Shown: piece by piece, positions 26,101 through 36,793 of the stretch
How positions within the stretch are numbered: position 1 is the stretch's first letter
Layout: every line of letters starts with the position of its first letter
Origin: Streptomyces sp. NRRL S-646
GTDB taxonomy: Bacteria; Actinomycetota; Actinomycetes; Streptomycetales; Streptomycetaceae
Length of the DNA stretch: 64,000 bases
Assembly: GCF_000720765.1 (NCBI RefSeq)
Contig: NZ_JODC01000010.1
Span: 62,001 to 126,000, forward strand
Direction: 5' to 3'
Translations under genes and position numbers: made by a program
Notes under the pieces: model-generated
What the model saw: the letters and a program-made list of their open reading frames with translations, nothing else
Told to the model about the DNA's origin: nothing
Databases searched by the model: none

Positions 26101-26883
26101 CTTGATGGAGTCGACGCTGTTCAGTGGCTCGATGTGGTGGGAACGGCGCGCAGAGGCAGGAACGGGTCGTGGGTGAACGAGGAGGAGGCAGATCGCGTCC
26201 ATCTTTCGGTGGAGCGGTTGCTTATGCGTCTTCCTGAAGGTTCGACGGTAGGCGTCGTCACCCCCTTCCGGGCCCAGAAAGACCTGATCGCCGAGCGCTG
26301 GAAGCACGAAGCGCGGGTACGGGTCGGTACCGTGCACACATTCCAGGGAGGACAGCAGGACGTGATCCTCCTGTCCCTCGTCGCGGGCACGAGAATGCGC
26401 CCGAGCGCGGTCAACTGGCTCTGTCGCGAGGTCAATCTGTGGAACGTGGCCATCACACGCGCCCGTTCGCATCTCATCGTGTTCGGCGACCGCGATTTCT
26501 GGTCCGTGCGGGCCGGCATGCCGCATGCGCTGCTGGATGCGGCTGAGGCGAAAACGGGCCTGTCTTCGTTCGACGCGGACTCCGGTCAGCACGACGAGCT
26601 TGTCGGCGACCGGCTTCAACTCATGCTGGCGGACGCGATTCCCGGAGCTTTGCTCGACAGGAATGTCACGGCCGACGGCTACCCCTACGACTTCGACGTC
26701 CGCCGGGGTATGGGGGCTGCCCAGGTTCTGCTGGATCACGGGGCGTCCGTCGATGCGGAGGACGCTCACCACTTGAGGCTCGCCCTCAGCCACACGGCCT
26801 TGCTGCCGAACGGCGTGCGGCTGCCGGCCTGGCATGTGTGGGCCAGCCGAGCGGAGCGAGTGACGGGGCGGCTCAATCACTGA
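23188..26883 (+). CDS. Caspase-like protease fused to a superfamily 1 helicase
   Basis: The product is 1231 aa. Residues 1-240 are a C14 caspase-like domain: catalytic H82 in YLSGHGAYD and C133 in LLLDCCFSG. A linker region (about 280-540) follows. The SF1 (Upf1/Dna2-like) helicase has Walker A GPPGTGKS (562-569), DE-box VIVDEASQ (D857/E858), FRCHPDIV, VGTVHTFQGGQQDV and WNVAITRARSHLIVFGD. The last 80 residues look like a degenerate nuclease (DELVGDRLQLML, YPYDFDVRRG) without a clear catalytic ExK. Two TTA codons (7 and 523) imply bldA dependence. It probably senses or remodels nucleic acid and triggers proteolysis. Confidence 0.9.
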   Translation: MSRKHALLVGTAAYEDGTFSALPSVRADVHYLSQVLEMPAVGGYEACVRVEDSSRVAVKQAVERFLGEREPDELVVLYLSGHGAYDREDGQLYYITTDTEASRIQETALEASFVTDQLEKCAARRKVLLLDCCFSGSAVQGFRSKGASHSATAPIVEAGGVYVITASQHWEQAFTTDADQPSQFTRAIVEGLHSGQADLDGDGQVSANDLFRHISRDLQKAPDGRRQTPTQSSLHVTGDIYLARAAAGRQIPALKPLPAPLTAVSDGTGGMTPAPVKATEAAHDDSAFTDVEWTQLLTYYQHCLEAENGTDELLPLVGSDPPRAVWPAGEEVLLSGTEASVQAPERVMDLAERARQDGTDLWYGYPLAVLYDGKRQVCAPLAMRQIEVERGPQGRSVVTPTGPIVLHPKLVLDRLGKDEGKELLAAYQPNWRPGFREDMVRDLRSLLQELGLADTEHLDPGSLGDGSSLYAAHEGARNVAVVFAARSDSAATAQLMKDYRTLQQSVGQFAGTALGAFTARAALGADADAEREVQIVAPLELNEGQEAVIRAAMVRKLTVATGPPGTGKSQLIVNAVATARAAGQTVLVASTNNKAVDEVWERCEALAPGLLVRTGNQTAVEQELRTLEQLTGSVRPHQSSQMHRGELRNHLRAQEVLRRHLAEVSRRERELADLGRLRFSYAERHNADPQTLATALGDDVSLGRWLRRARAAVRLRIFGGWLRSRCLRGLASLSVRAAGRQSFTDLLSFAEAEAAWRRKITEADAAPEDAQLLTMLREVDRQVRETAAALLRVSVAEQAMTARAAIHDRIEAVKSRSPRQWSSLERILPQVCGWAVTARSPRRFRDRAALFDLVIVDEASQCSTPDVLPLLFRARRALVIGDPMQLQHITTLQPRQEAEAHRGAGLRASWLDEHRFEHRRYSSFHAAARAAGETLLLDEHFRCHPDIVGISNRHCYGDRLTVLTEPRSLRRLDGVDAVQWLDVVGTARRGRNGSWVNEEEADRVHLSVERLLMRLPEGSTVGVVTPFRAQKDLIAERWKHEARVRVGTVHTFQGGQQDVILLSLVAGTRMRPSAVNWLCREVNLWNVAITRARSHLIVFGDRDFWSVRAGMPHALLDAAEAKTGLSSFDADSGQHDELVGDRLQLMLADAIPGALLDRNVTADGYPYDFDVRRGMGAAQVLLDHGASVDAEDAHHLRLALSHTALLPNGVRLPAWHVWASRAERVTGRLNH

Positions 26884-26974
26884 ATGCCTCCATAGGCCAA
26901 CTTCCGCGCTCTATCATAAGATTGGGGGATCTCGATGACTTGGTATGCCGGTGACCGGCACGTCAGCATGTCGC

Positions 26975-27859
26975 ATGAGCTTCTCCAACGACCGACTTCT
27001 TCGTGTCAGCCAGGAGCCCAACGTGCCGTATACGGCAGAGATCAGCCGCAGCAATCCGACGAGCATCATCTTTCTCGTCGATCAGTCGACCTCCATGAGC
27101 GATCCCATCGGCGGTGAAGTACCTCAGCAGAAAGCCGATGTCGTTGCCGACGCCATCAATCGGCTCCTTACTGAACTCTCGGTCAAGTGCGCAAAAGAAG
27201 AAGGCGTACGCGACTACTTCCACGTCGCGGTCGTCGGCTACGGTGCCACCGTAGGTTCGGCGTTCGCGGGGTCGCTCGCAAGCCGGGATCTCGTACCGCT
27301 GAGTGAGGTGGCGGATAACCCGGCTCGTGTCGACGAGCGAAGCAAGAAGGTGCCCGACGGTGCCGGTGGTCTCGTGGAGACCGTGGTCAACTTCCCGCTG
27401 TGGATGGACCCGCTCGCCCATGGTGGGACCCCGATGAACCGTGCGCTGCAGTACGCGGAGGGTCTTGTCGCCGGCTGGACCGAGCGCTACCCGGCCGGTT
27501 TCCCTCCCATCGTCATCAACCTCACGGACGGCGAGTCCACCGACGGCGACCCCACCGCGGCCGCCGAGGCCATCACCTCGCACGCCACGGCCGACGGAGC
27601 GGCGCTGCTGTTCAACCTGCATGTGTCTGCCGCAGGCGGAACGCCCACGGCTTTCCCCGACTCGGCCGACGGCCTCCCCGACAGCTACGCCCGGACACTG
27701 TTCGCCATGTCGAGCCCGCTGCCCAGTCACATGCGTTCATATGCCGCCTCGCAGGGGCAGCGGGTCAGCGAGACCACCCGCGGCTTCGTCTACAACGCGG
27801 ACATCACCACAGTCGTGCAGTTCCTCGACATCGGCACCCGGGCCACCGAACTGCGGTGA
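26975..27859 (+). CDS. von Willebrand factor A domain protein, TerY-like
   Basis: The product is 294 aa and is almost entirely a vWA domain. The metal-ion-dependent adhesion site is complete: D36-x-S38-x-S40 in FLVDQSTSM, T152 in GGTPMNRAL and D185 in NLTDGES. It is the first member of a vWA-PP2C-kinase set that matches the TerY-P phosphorylation triad known from tellurite-resistance and stress systems. ATG 26975 is preferred over an ATG at 26945. The PP2C start overlaps its stop by 4 bp. Confidence 0.88.
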   Translation: MSFSNDRLLRVSQEPNVPYTAEISRSNPTSIIFLVDQSTSMSDPIGGEVPQQKADVVADAINRLLTELSVKCAKEEGVRDYFHVAVVGYGATVGSAFAGSLASRDLVPLSEVADNPARVDERSKKVPDGAGGLVETVVNFPLWMDPLAHGGTPMNRALQYAEGLVAGWTERYPAGFPPIVINLTDGESTDGDPTAAAEAITSHATADGAALLFNLHVSAAGGTPTAFPDSADGLPDSYARTLFAMSSPLPSHMRSYAASQGQRVSETTRGFVYNADITTVVQFLDIGTRATELR

Positions 27860-28704
27860 CGACTTCCACCTCATGCGTGTACGTCACGCACCTCGTGGCC
27901 CCCAAGCATGGAAGCACGGAGGCGGAATGCGAAGACGCCGTCGCCGTGCTTCCCGGCCGCCCACACGACTACATGCTGCGGGAGCCGATCACCGCCGGCG
28001 TGTGCGATGGGGCTACGGAGAGCGCACTGGCCAAGGACTGGGCGCGTCTCCTGTCCCGCGCGGCGGCCGAGCGCGCCATGGAACTGCCGGACGTGGTGTC
28101 TGGAGGCACGCCGTTCGAGGAGTTCGCTTCGTCGGCGGTGGCCCAGTGGGAGCCCTGGCTCGTGCAGTACACGCAGACGCGCCATGCGGAAGGGCGCCCG
28201 TTGAAGTGGTACGAGCACACCAAGCTCGCAGAAGGCGCCTACGCGACGCTGCTCACGGTGCGCGTCGACCCGGACCCCGATTCCCACGCCGACACAATGG
28301 AACCGGCTTGGAGGTGGCGTGCTGCCGCCCTGGGGGACAGTTGCCTGTTCCACCTGCACGACAACCGGCTGGTACAAGCGTTCCCGGTGGCGGCCGTCGA
28401 GGAATTCGGCACAACTCCCCATCTCTTCGGCAGCCGCAACCACGACGTGGCATTGCTGGCTCGCCGCACGAGGTTCACGGAAGGCCGATGCCGCTCCGGG
28501 GACCGGCTGCTACTGATGACCGACGCCTTGGCCGCATGGCTCATGTCGGCTCCGGACCAGGAAGACGCCGTAAGCCAGCTGCTGGAGTTCGCCGGGCCCG
28601 ATGACCTGGACGGGTTCAAGGACTGGCTGACTGGTCTGCGGGACTGCCGGCAACTGCGCAACGACGATGTGGCGTTCGTGCGGATTGATTTCGAGGGGCG
28701 GTGA
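27856..28704 (+). CDS. PP2C-type serine/threonine phosphatase
   Basis: The product is 282 aa. Metal-binding PPM motifs appear in order: CEDAVAV (25-31), VCDGATES (49-56), ALGDSCLF in the centre, LLLMTDALAAWL, and the terminal NDDVAFVRI. It is the phosphatase of the TerY-P-like triad, expected to oppose the neighbouring kinase and act on the vWA or the upstream effector. It starts with GTG 27856 overlapping the vWA stop and its own stop overlaps the kinase start. Confidence 0.9.
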   Translation: MTTSTSCVYVTHLVAPKHGSTEAECEDAVAVLPGRPHDYMLREPITAGVCDGATESALAKDWARLLSRAAAERAMELPDVVSGGTPFEEFASSAVAQWEPWLVQYTQTRHAEGRPLKWYEHTKLAEGAYATLLTVRVDPDPDSHADTMEPAWRWRAAALGDSCLFHLHDNRLVQAFPVAAVEEFGTTPHLFGSRNHDVALLARRTRFTEGRCRSGDRLLLMTDALAAWLMSAPDQEDAVSQLLEFAGPDDLDGFKDWLTGLRDCRQLRNDDVAFVRIDFEGR

Positions 28705-30887
28705 ACGTGGGCTCGGCCACCGGTCCGCAGCGTCAGTTCCCCAGCGGCGCCGACTACGCGGAAGCTCTGCAGCACACGCAGCTGTGCTTCCAACACCCCG
28801 AACTCAAAGGTGCACACCCGGAGTTGACCAGGCTCGGTCTACCTCGCGCCATCTCCGGTGCCTTCGCGAGCGTCTTCTCGCTGACCGCGGCCTCCTCGGG
28901 GCGGCGGTATGCGGTCAAGTGCTTCACCCGCCACGTCCCCGACCAGGAACGCCGATACGAGGCCATCAGCTCCCGACTCGCACAGCTGGACCCGGCAGAA
29001 CTCTCACAATCGTGGAATCTGGGATTCGAGTACCTACCCGACGCCATCAGCGTCGGGCGGGATCGCTATCCGGTCCTGAAGATGGAATGGGTCGAGGCTG
29101 TCACTCTGTCCTCCTGGCTCGACGACAACCATGTTCACGGGTTCGCCGTCGATCGTCTGGCCGACCGCTTCGAGGCACTGACTCGTGATCTGGCAGACCA
29201 CGAGATAGCTCATGGCGACCTTCAGCACGGCAACTTGCTCGTAGCCAGCGACGACACGTTGCGGCTGGTCGACTACGACGGCATGTACGTCCCGGCGCTG
29301 GCCGGCATGGGTGGCACTGAGCGAGGGCACCGCAATTACCAGTCGCCCATGCGGGGGAATGATGACTTCGGAGCAGCGCTGGACCGGTTCTCCGCTTGGG
29401 TCATCTACCTGTCGCTCAAGGCGATCGCAGCCGACCCTGCCTTGTGGAATCGACTGCACGAGCCCAGTGGCGAATTCCTGCTGCTCACCGAGGATGACTT
29501 CAAGAATCCGGGCGGTTCCACGAGACTGCAGGCTCTCCTGGCCCACCCCGACCAGACCGTGAGTGGCCTGGCCGACCAGGTGCGGTCTTTGGCCTTTCAG
29601 CCGTTGGACGTGTTGCCTCCGCTTGCCTTGGCGGTTCCCAGGCAACGGGCGGCTGCGACGACGACATCAACGGTATCGGCCCAAGGCACAGCCTCCGCTC
29701 CTGGTAGTGGCGGATTGCCCGGATGGATGGCCGGACACGTCTCTCCGCCACCCGCACCGACGCCGACCACCCTGTCGGTCACTTCACCGGACGGCTTCCA
29801 TATCCGGGCACCGCTGGATGTCGCCACAGCCGTGCTCTGGCCGCTCACGCTGGCGGCGAGCGTCTTGATGGTCGTCCTGGGGCTCGCGGCGCCATCGATC
29901 GGGCCAGGTATACCCGTTCTTGTCGCCGTGGCGCTCACCGTGTTCGCCAGAAGCCGCCGCGCGGAGCGGATTCAGTCGCGGGCCGTCCTCACGAAGCTCA
30001 CGAACGAACTGGCCCAGCTCGACGACCCGGTCAAGGCAGCTGAGAAGCTGCGCAAGGAGCGGGCGAAGTTCGACGCGGCAGAGGCGAAGCGGACCGCGGC
30101 CTACCCGAGAGCTCAGGCCAAGCGCACAGCGCAGTACCACGCCGAGCTCAAGGAGGCCGAGAAGCGGAAGGTCAGCAAACAGCGCGAGATGGACAAGAAG
30201 ATCGACGGCCTTTCGGAAGAACTTCGTAGAGCCCTGGCCAAGGCACTCACAGACAAGCAGTCCGGGTACGTGCGCAATCAACTCGGCCAACGGCTGATCG
30301 CCCATGACCCGCCGCACGGCATAGGACCGAAACTCGCCGCGCGGCTGGCTGCGGCGGGTATCCGTACGGCAGCTGACTTCACCGGCTACCGCTCTGTGCA
30401 GAACACCCAATACAACAGCACCGGCGCCGTGCTCGTGCTGAGCAGCGGCCGTGTCGTCGATGTCCACGGCATCGGCGAAGCCAAGGCCATCGCTCTCGAC
30501 GTCTGGCGCAGACAACTGGTCGCCTCGGCCGAGGCTCGGCAGCCGAACGCCCTCACCACGTCGGAGCGACAGCCGATCGAGCAGGGCGTCGCCCACCGCC
30601 GGGCCCAGCTGACTGCTCAGCGCAACGCTGTGGAGTCTGAGACCGATGCGTTGCGCGTGAAAGCGCGAAAGCAGATGGAGGACGATCAGGCGCAGCTCAC
30701 TCGAGGAAACACGCTTGCCGGCGATCGGGCCCGACAGCAGCGCCAGGAGTTCAGCCGGCGCACGGTCGCACTCCAGCAGAACAGCGCGCTCCACGGGACA
30801 CTGAGCGCCTCCTTCGAGGCTGCCAAGCTCAGCCGGCGTGGGCTCTCGTTGGTCTGCTACTTGCGGTTTCTCTACATCGGTCGCTGA
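28701..30887 (+). CDS. Membrane-bound protein kinase with helix-hairpin-helix domains
   Basis: The product is 728 aa. The kinase domain (about 45-310) has K73 in YAVKCF, HGDLQHGN (171-178) and D191 in LVDYDG. This variant active site is typical of TerY-P-triad kinases. After a Pro/Ala/Thr linker come two transmembrane helices (about 373-418), a charged coiled coil (about 425-535), two helix-hairpin-helix motifs (GIGPKLAARLAAAGI near 540 and GIGEAKAIALDVWR near 590), and a second coiled coil. The HhH motifs suggest DNA or structured nucleic acid binding. It ends the island operon; a weak hairpin follows. Confidence 0.88.
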   Translation: MNVGSATGPQRQFPSGADYAEALQHTQLCFQHPELKGAHPELTRLGLPRAISGAFASVFSLTAASSGRRYAVKCFTRHVPDQERRYEAISSRLAQLDPAELSQSWNLGFEYLPDAISVGRDRYPVLKMEWVEAVTLSSWLDDNHVHGFAVDRLADRFEALTRDLADHEIAHGDLQHGNLLVASDDTLRLVDYDGMYVPALAGMGGTERGHRNYQSPMRGNDDFGAALDRFSAWVIYLSLKAIAADPALWNRLHEPSGEFLLLTEDDFKNPGGSTRLQALLAHPDQTVSGLADQVRSLAFQPLDVLPPLALAVPRQRAAATTTSTVSAQGTASAPGSGGLPGWMAGHVSPPPAPTPTTLSVTSPDGFHIRAPLDVATAVLWPLTLAASVLMVVLGLAAPSIGPGIPVLVAVALTVFARSRRAERIQSRAVLTKLTNELAQLDDPVKAAEKLRKERAKFDAAEAKRTAAYPRAQAKRTAQYHAELKEAEKRKVSKQREMDKKIDGLSEELRRALAKALTDKQSGYVRNQLGQRLIAHDPPHGIGPKLAARLAAAGIRTAADFTGYRSVQNTQYNSTGAVLVLSSGRVVDVHGIGEAKAIALDVWRRQLVASAEARQPNALTTSERQPIEQGVAHRRAQLTAQRNAVESETDALRVKARKQMEDDQAQLTRGNTLAGDRARQQRQEFSRRTVALQQNSALHGTLSASFEAAKLSRRGLSLVCYLRFLYIGR

Positions 30888-30898
30888 CGTAACGTTCG

Positions 30899-30913
30899 GC
30901 TGTCGGCGACAGC
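30899..30913 (+). terminator. Weak hairpin after the island operon
   Basis: GCTGTC-GGC-GACAGC, a 6-bp stem 11 bp after the kinase stop codon. No T-run, so its efficiency is doubtful. Confidence 0.4.
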
Positions 30914-31131
30914 AGTGTGAATGGGGCGGATTTTGGCATTGCGCACCGCGATTGCGACTGGCCAAGCCCACCAGACACGACCTCGATCACTGCGCCGCGC
31001 TGAGCGCCCCCCTGAAACGGATGCAGTATCCGCTACACCTCGTTGGCGCCTTGTCGCCAAAGCCAAAGCAGGGGACGCACAACGGTAGGCGCCAATTGAT
31101 CGCTCGTAGGTGTGATCTCATCCGGACACGA

Positions 31132-31808
31132 TCAGTCGTAGTCCGGATCATCGCCCTCTTCGAGGAGGCGAGCCGCGAGGTCGTCGGCCCATTCCACGGC
31201 CCAAGCGCGGACAGCGGTGATCGTGGCGTCATCGAGCCCATAGGCGGCGAAGGCTTCATCGTCGGTCCACTCGGCGCCCGTGAGGTTCGCCTGCAGATCC
31301 TCGCGCTCGAAGCGGCCGCGCGCGTGACGGCGGCCGAACTCTTCGAGCTCGGAATTTGTCCATCGCCGCGAGGCTGCGAACACGTCGATCAGATCGCGGG
31401 GCGCTCCTCGGTCGGCGAGGGCGCGGACCTTGGTCCCGATGACGTCCTCCTCCGCGAGGACGGGTCCGTACGGGCTCTGGGTGACCGGCCGCCAGAAGAT
31501 CTCCTTGAGGATGTCGACTTCGCATTCCTGCCCGGTGGTCGGGTCGGACACGGTGAAGCGGGCGGACAGCGGGGCAGTTTCCAGCGCGTGCACCTTCCAG
31601 CCGCGGGCTTCCAGGCCGGCGCGGAGCGTGGCGGCGATGTCGGCCATGGGCGCAGGGTTCTCGGTGGCGACGTCGAGGTCCTGGCTGGGGCGGTTCACGA
31701 GGCGGTGCGCCCGCACGGCGTAGCCGCCGGTGAGAACCAGTGGATACGGGAACCGAGCGCGATCACATCCGCCAGGAGCCGCGTGTGCAGCTCCGGCATG
31801 TCCGTCAC
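31132..31808 (-). pseudogene. AbiEii-like nucleotidyltransferase, frameshifted
   Basis: Minus-strand reading from the GTG at 31808 gives [20 protein letters not shown], then a one-base loss near 31745-31765 moves the homology to a second frame that continues VLTGGYAVRAHRLVN, PSQDLDVAT and the rest to 31132. The NTase signature (GG, then DLD) is thus split across frames. The intact family is the AbiEii/AbiGii toxin-type nucleotidyltransferase group. A GTG at 31716 would give a 194-aa product without the GG loop. Either a true frameshift or a sequencing error; check the reads. Confidence 0.75.
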
Positions 31809-32197
31809 GCGGCTGCCCGGGTGAGGGAGGCGAGCTGAGGGAAGGCGTCCTCCCATACGGCGCGCACGGTGCGGCCGACGAGAGTGCGCAGCACCGGCCA
31901 CAGCTGGAGGAGCAGGTCCTGGTTGAGGTAGCGGGGCAGGTCGTCGTGCAGGCCCTCGTGCAGGACGGTGCGGTACAGGCCCATGCGCTGGCGTGGCTTG
32001 CCCAGGTCGTACGAAGTCAGCCCGGACCAGGCCATGTGCAGGGGCAGATCCACGACACCGTGGGTCGGCCCGTGCAGCTCGTCCAGCGACTCCGGCAGAC
32101 GGCGGCGGAACTTCTCCCGGTACAGGGCGAGGTCCTCGGCGACCGCGCCCGAGAAGTCGCTCGGGGTGGGTGCGGAATGCTGTGGGCTGGAGGACAT
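31805..32197 (-). CDS. Uncharacterised partner of the AbiEii-like gene (130 aa)
   Basis: The product begins [20 protein letters not shown] and is mostly alpha-helical, with [16 protein letters not shown] and [19 protein letters not shown]; no membrane segment or Cys is seen. Its TGA overlaps the GTG of the AbiEii-like gene (GTGA), the usual arrangement of a toxin-antitoxin pair, with this as the likely antitoxin or regulator. CATAAT lies just before the ATG, so a leaderless transcript is plausible. Confidence 0.7.
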   Translation of the reverse strand: MSSSPQHSAPTPSDFSGAVAEDLALYREKFRRRLPESLDELHGPTHGVVDLPLHMAWSGLTSYDLGKPRQRMGLYRTVLHEGLHDDLPRYLNQDLLLQLWPVLRTLVGRTVRAVWEDAFPQLASLTRAAA

Positions 32198-32206
32198 GAG
32201 TCCATT

Positions 32207-32780
32207 ATGACGGCCGGAGAAGTGGCGCGGGTCATGATGAGACAGCTGGTGTTTGGAGTGGGGGCCGCCGTGTTGGACAGTTTCTCCTCCGGCTCCGTCC
32301 GCGTCGGCGACACCGAGCTGGGAGCCCTGACGGACAGGCAGCTCACCAAACTCCGCCGGGACAAGGTCGGCTTCATCTTCCAGGCGTTCAATCTGCTGCC
32401 GACCCTCACCGTGCTCGAGAACATCACGCTCCCGATGGACATCGCGGGCCGGACCCCGGACATGGAGTGGCTGGACAGCGTCGTCCAGATGGTCGGTCTG
32501 TCGGGCCGGCTCACGCACCGCCCCGCCCAGCTCTCGGGCGGCCAGCAGCAGCGTGTCGCTGTCGCCCGGGCGCTCGCGTCCAAGCCGGACATCGTCTTCG
32601 GGGACGAGCCGACCGGGAACCTGGACTCGCGTGCGGCGCTGAGGTCCTGGGGTTCCTGCGTGACTCCGGCCGGTTCGGCTCTTCCTGCTGCTGGCGGCGC
32701 TGGTCGGGCTGCTGGCCGCCATGTGGCCGGCCCGCAGGGCAGCCCGGCTGAACATGCTCAGGGCCATCAAGTCCGAGTAG
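32207..32780 (+). pseudogene. Deletion-fused remnant of a LolD-type ATPase and FtsX permease
   Basis: One frame keeps the middle of an ABC ATPase: [34 protein letters not shown] and Walker [14 protein letters not shown], but the Walker A part is missing. About 40 bp after that, in another frame (32679-32780), the text reads [20 protein letters not shown] and ends at a stop after RAIKSE, the C-terminus of an FtsX-fold permease. A large internal deletion and 5' loss are implied. Confidence 0.8.
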
Positions 32781-32781
32781 T

Positions 32782-33040
32782 CGAGCGGGACACCGCGCCT
32801 TTGTCCGCCTCGCCGAACTCAGCGGTGCCGAAGCGGGCGACCGTGTCCTGGATGTCGGCTGCGGCACCGGCTACCTGAGCCGGCGCATGGCGGACCGGGT
32901 CGGCCCGGACGGGGAGGTGACCGGAGTCGACCCTTCGGCGCCGGTCCCGGAGTACGCGCGCCTCAAGAAGCCGAGCCCGGGCAGCGCGCCCTGCACGTAC
33001 CGGGAGGGCATCGCCGAGTCCCTCGACCTGGCGGACGCGG
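32782..33040 (+). pseudogene. Truncated class I SAM methyltransferase
   Basis: One open frame reads GHRAFVRLAELSGAEAGDRV and LDVGCGTGYLSRRMADRVG, with VTGVDPSAPV and EGIAESLDLADA, a class I methyltransferase core. There is no start codon before it and the homology ends abruptly near 33040. Confidence 0.7.
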
Positions 33041-33245
33041 CGAAGGCGGCGGTGTGGACCTCACCGGCGTGCTTGAAGCCAGGAACATTCGGTAGGTGCC
33101 GGTGCAGGGCACCGGGGCGGTGAACGGGATGTCCGGGCCCGGCCGGGTCGTTCCGTCACCGGGCTCACCGCCCGGGTGCACGTGCAGGTGGGCGAGGTCT
33201 CCGGAGCGCAGTGCCACCCACCGCGTGGCCGTAGGCACCGGGGGA
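33025..33245 (-). pseudogene. Frameshifted C-terminus of a secreted metal-handling protein
   Basis: The minus strand reads ALRSGDLAHLHVHPGG, PDIPFTAPVPCTGTYRMFL and then, after a frameshift, FKHAGEVHTAAF. This matches the C-terminus of actinobacterial secreted proteins with a GDLAYLHVHP motif, often near copper genes. No N-terminus is present. Confidence 0.6.
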
Positions 33246-33440
33246 GGGCTGGGGATCACGTGCCGGCTTCCACGGCGCGCCAAGGACGCGGCCGAAGCGG
33301 CATCATCGCCGTCAACCGAGACCTGCTCGGGTCGTGGAACCGCGGTGCCTCGCTGCCCTCGCTGACGGGTGTCAGCGGGTACGGACAGGGCGATGCCCGT
33401 CACCGGGCGTGGTGGCGGAAGACGTACGGGCAGAAAAGGC

Positions 33441-33478
33441 GACGTCCGGGCCGCCCCCTGCGGGACAGCCCGGACGTC
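33441..33478 (-). terminator. Terminator of the furA-katG operon
   Basis: GACGTCCGGGC (33441-33451) pairs with GCCCGGACGTC (33468-33478). On the minus strand the hairpin is followed by GCCTTTTCTG. Confidence 0.88.
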
Positions 33479-33518
33479 GGTGGCCTTGCTCAGTGACCGA
33501 GCTCGGTGGCCGTGCGGA

Positions 33519-36169
<2,651 letters not shown>

Positions 36170-36189
36170 GGCACCCAAGCTACCCGCAC

Positions 36190-36212
36190 AAACACGAATG
36201 ATTCAAGAAAAC
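36190..36212 (-). promoter_or_regulatory. FurA operator in the furA promoter
   Basis: The minus strand reads TCTTGAATCATTCGTG (36193-36208), close to the TCTTGACTNATTCCAG box bound by FurA upstream of mycobacterial furA-katG. The core GAATGATTC is a 9-bp palindrome. Autoregulation is inferred. Confidence 0.65.
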
Positions 36213-36320
36213 GAACGAGACAGGTTTGGTGGCCGGTCGATGACGTCCGGGGGAATCCCCGCAGATCAAGGGCTGGCAAGGGATTCGCACCACTGTTCAC
36301 GCCTACGGGTGAATCGGTGA

Positions 36321-36776
36321 ATGGATGTCCGGCCTGCGCCCGTTCCCTGCGCTGTGCTGGAGCGCGTGGGTGTCTTCGTTCTGTGCGCGTGGCTGCTGAC
36401 CGCGGGGCTCGGCGGCTATCTGGCCTCGGTGTGGATCCGCCACGGCGGCCTGCGGCAGCGCACGCCGGGGGTGACGCGGCTGCCGCTGTGGCTCGTCGTG
36501 GGGCATGTCGTGCTGGCCGTCACCGGTCTGGCCTGCTGGACGGCGTATCTCGCGGGCGCGGTCCGGGGCACGGCCTGGGCCGCCTGTGCCGTGGTGCTGG
36601 TGGTCGCCGCGTTCGGGTTCATGATGCTGCTGCGCTGGCTGCCCAGCTCGGGACGGCACTCCCGGGGCGGACGGACCGCCGAGCGCCACTTTCCGCTGAC
36701 GGCGGTCGTCGCCCACGGGGCGAGCGCGGGCGCAACCGTGCTGCTGGTCGTGCTGGTGGTGCTGCGCCGGGCATGA
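36321..36776 (+). CDS. Four-TM membrane protein, paralogue of the one at 42630
   Basis: The product is 151 aa with four hydrophobic helices (about 15-38, 52-72, 80-102 and 127-147). Shared signatures with the protein at 42630-43052 are GLRQ after helix 1, the second-helix GHVVLAVTGL, and ERHFPLTAVVAHG before helix 4. The family is unrecognised. It is convergent with the copper-linked cupredoxin cluster, suggesting a role in metal or redox stress, but this is only context. Confidence 0.8.
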   Translation: MDVRPAPVPCAVLERVGVFVLCAWLLTAGLGGYLASVWIRHGGLRQRTPGVTRLPLWLVVGHVVLAVTGLACWTAYLAGAVRGTAWAACAVVLVVAAFGFMMLLRWLPSSGRHSRGGRTAERHFPLTAVVAHGASAGATVLLVVLVVLRRA

Positions 36777-36793
36777 GGCCGCCCGGTGCGAGG

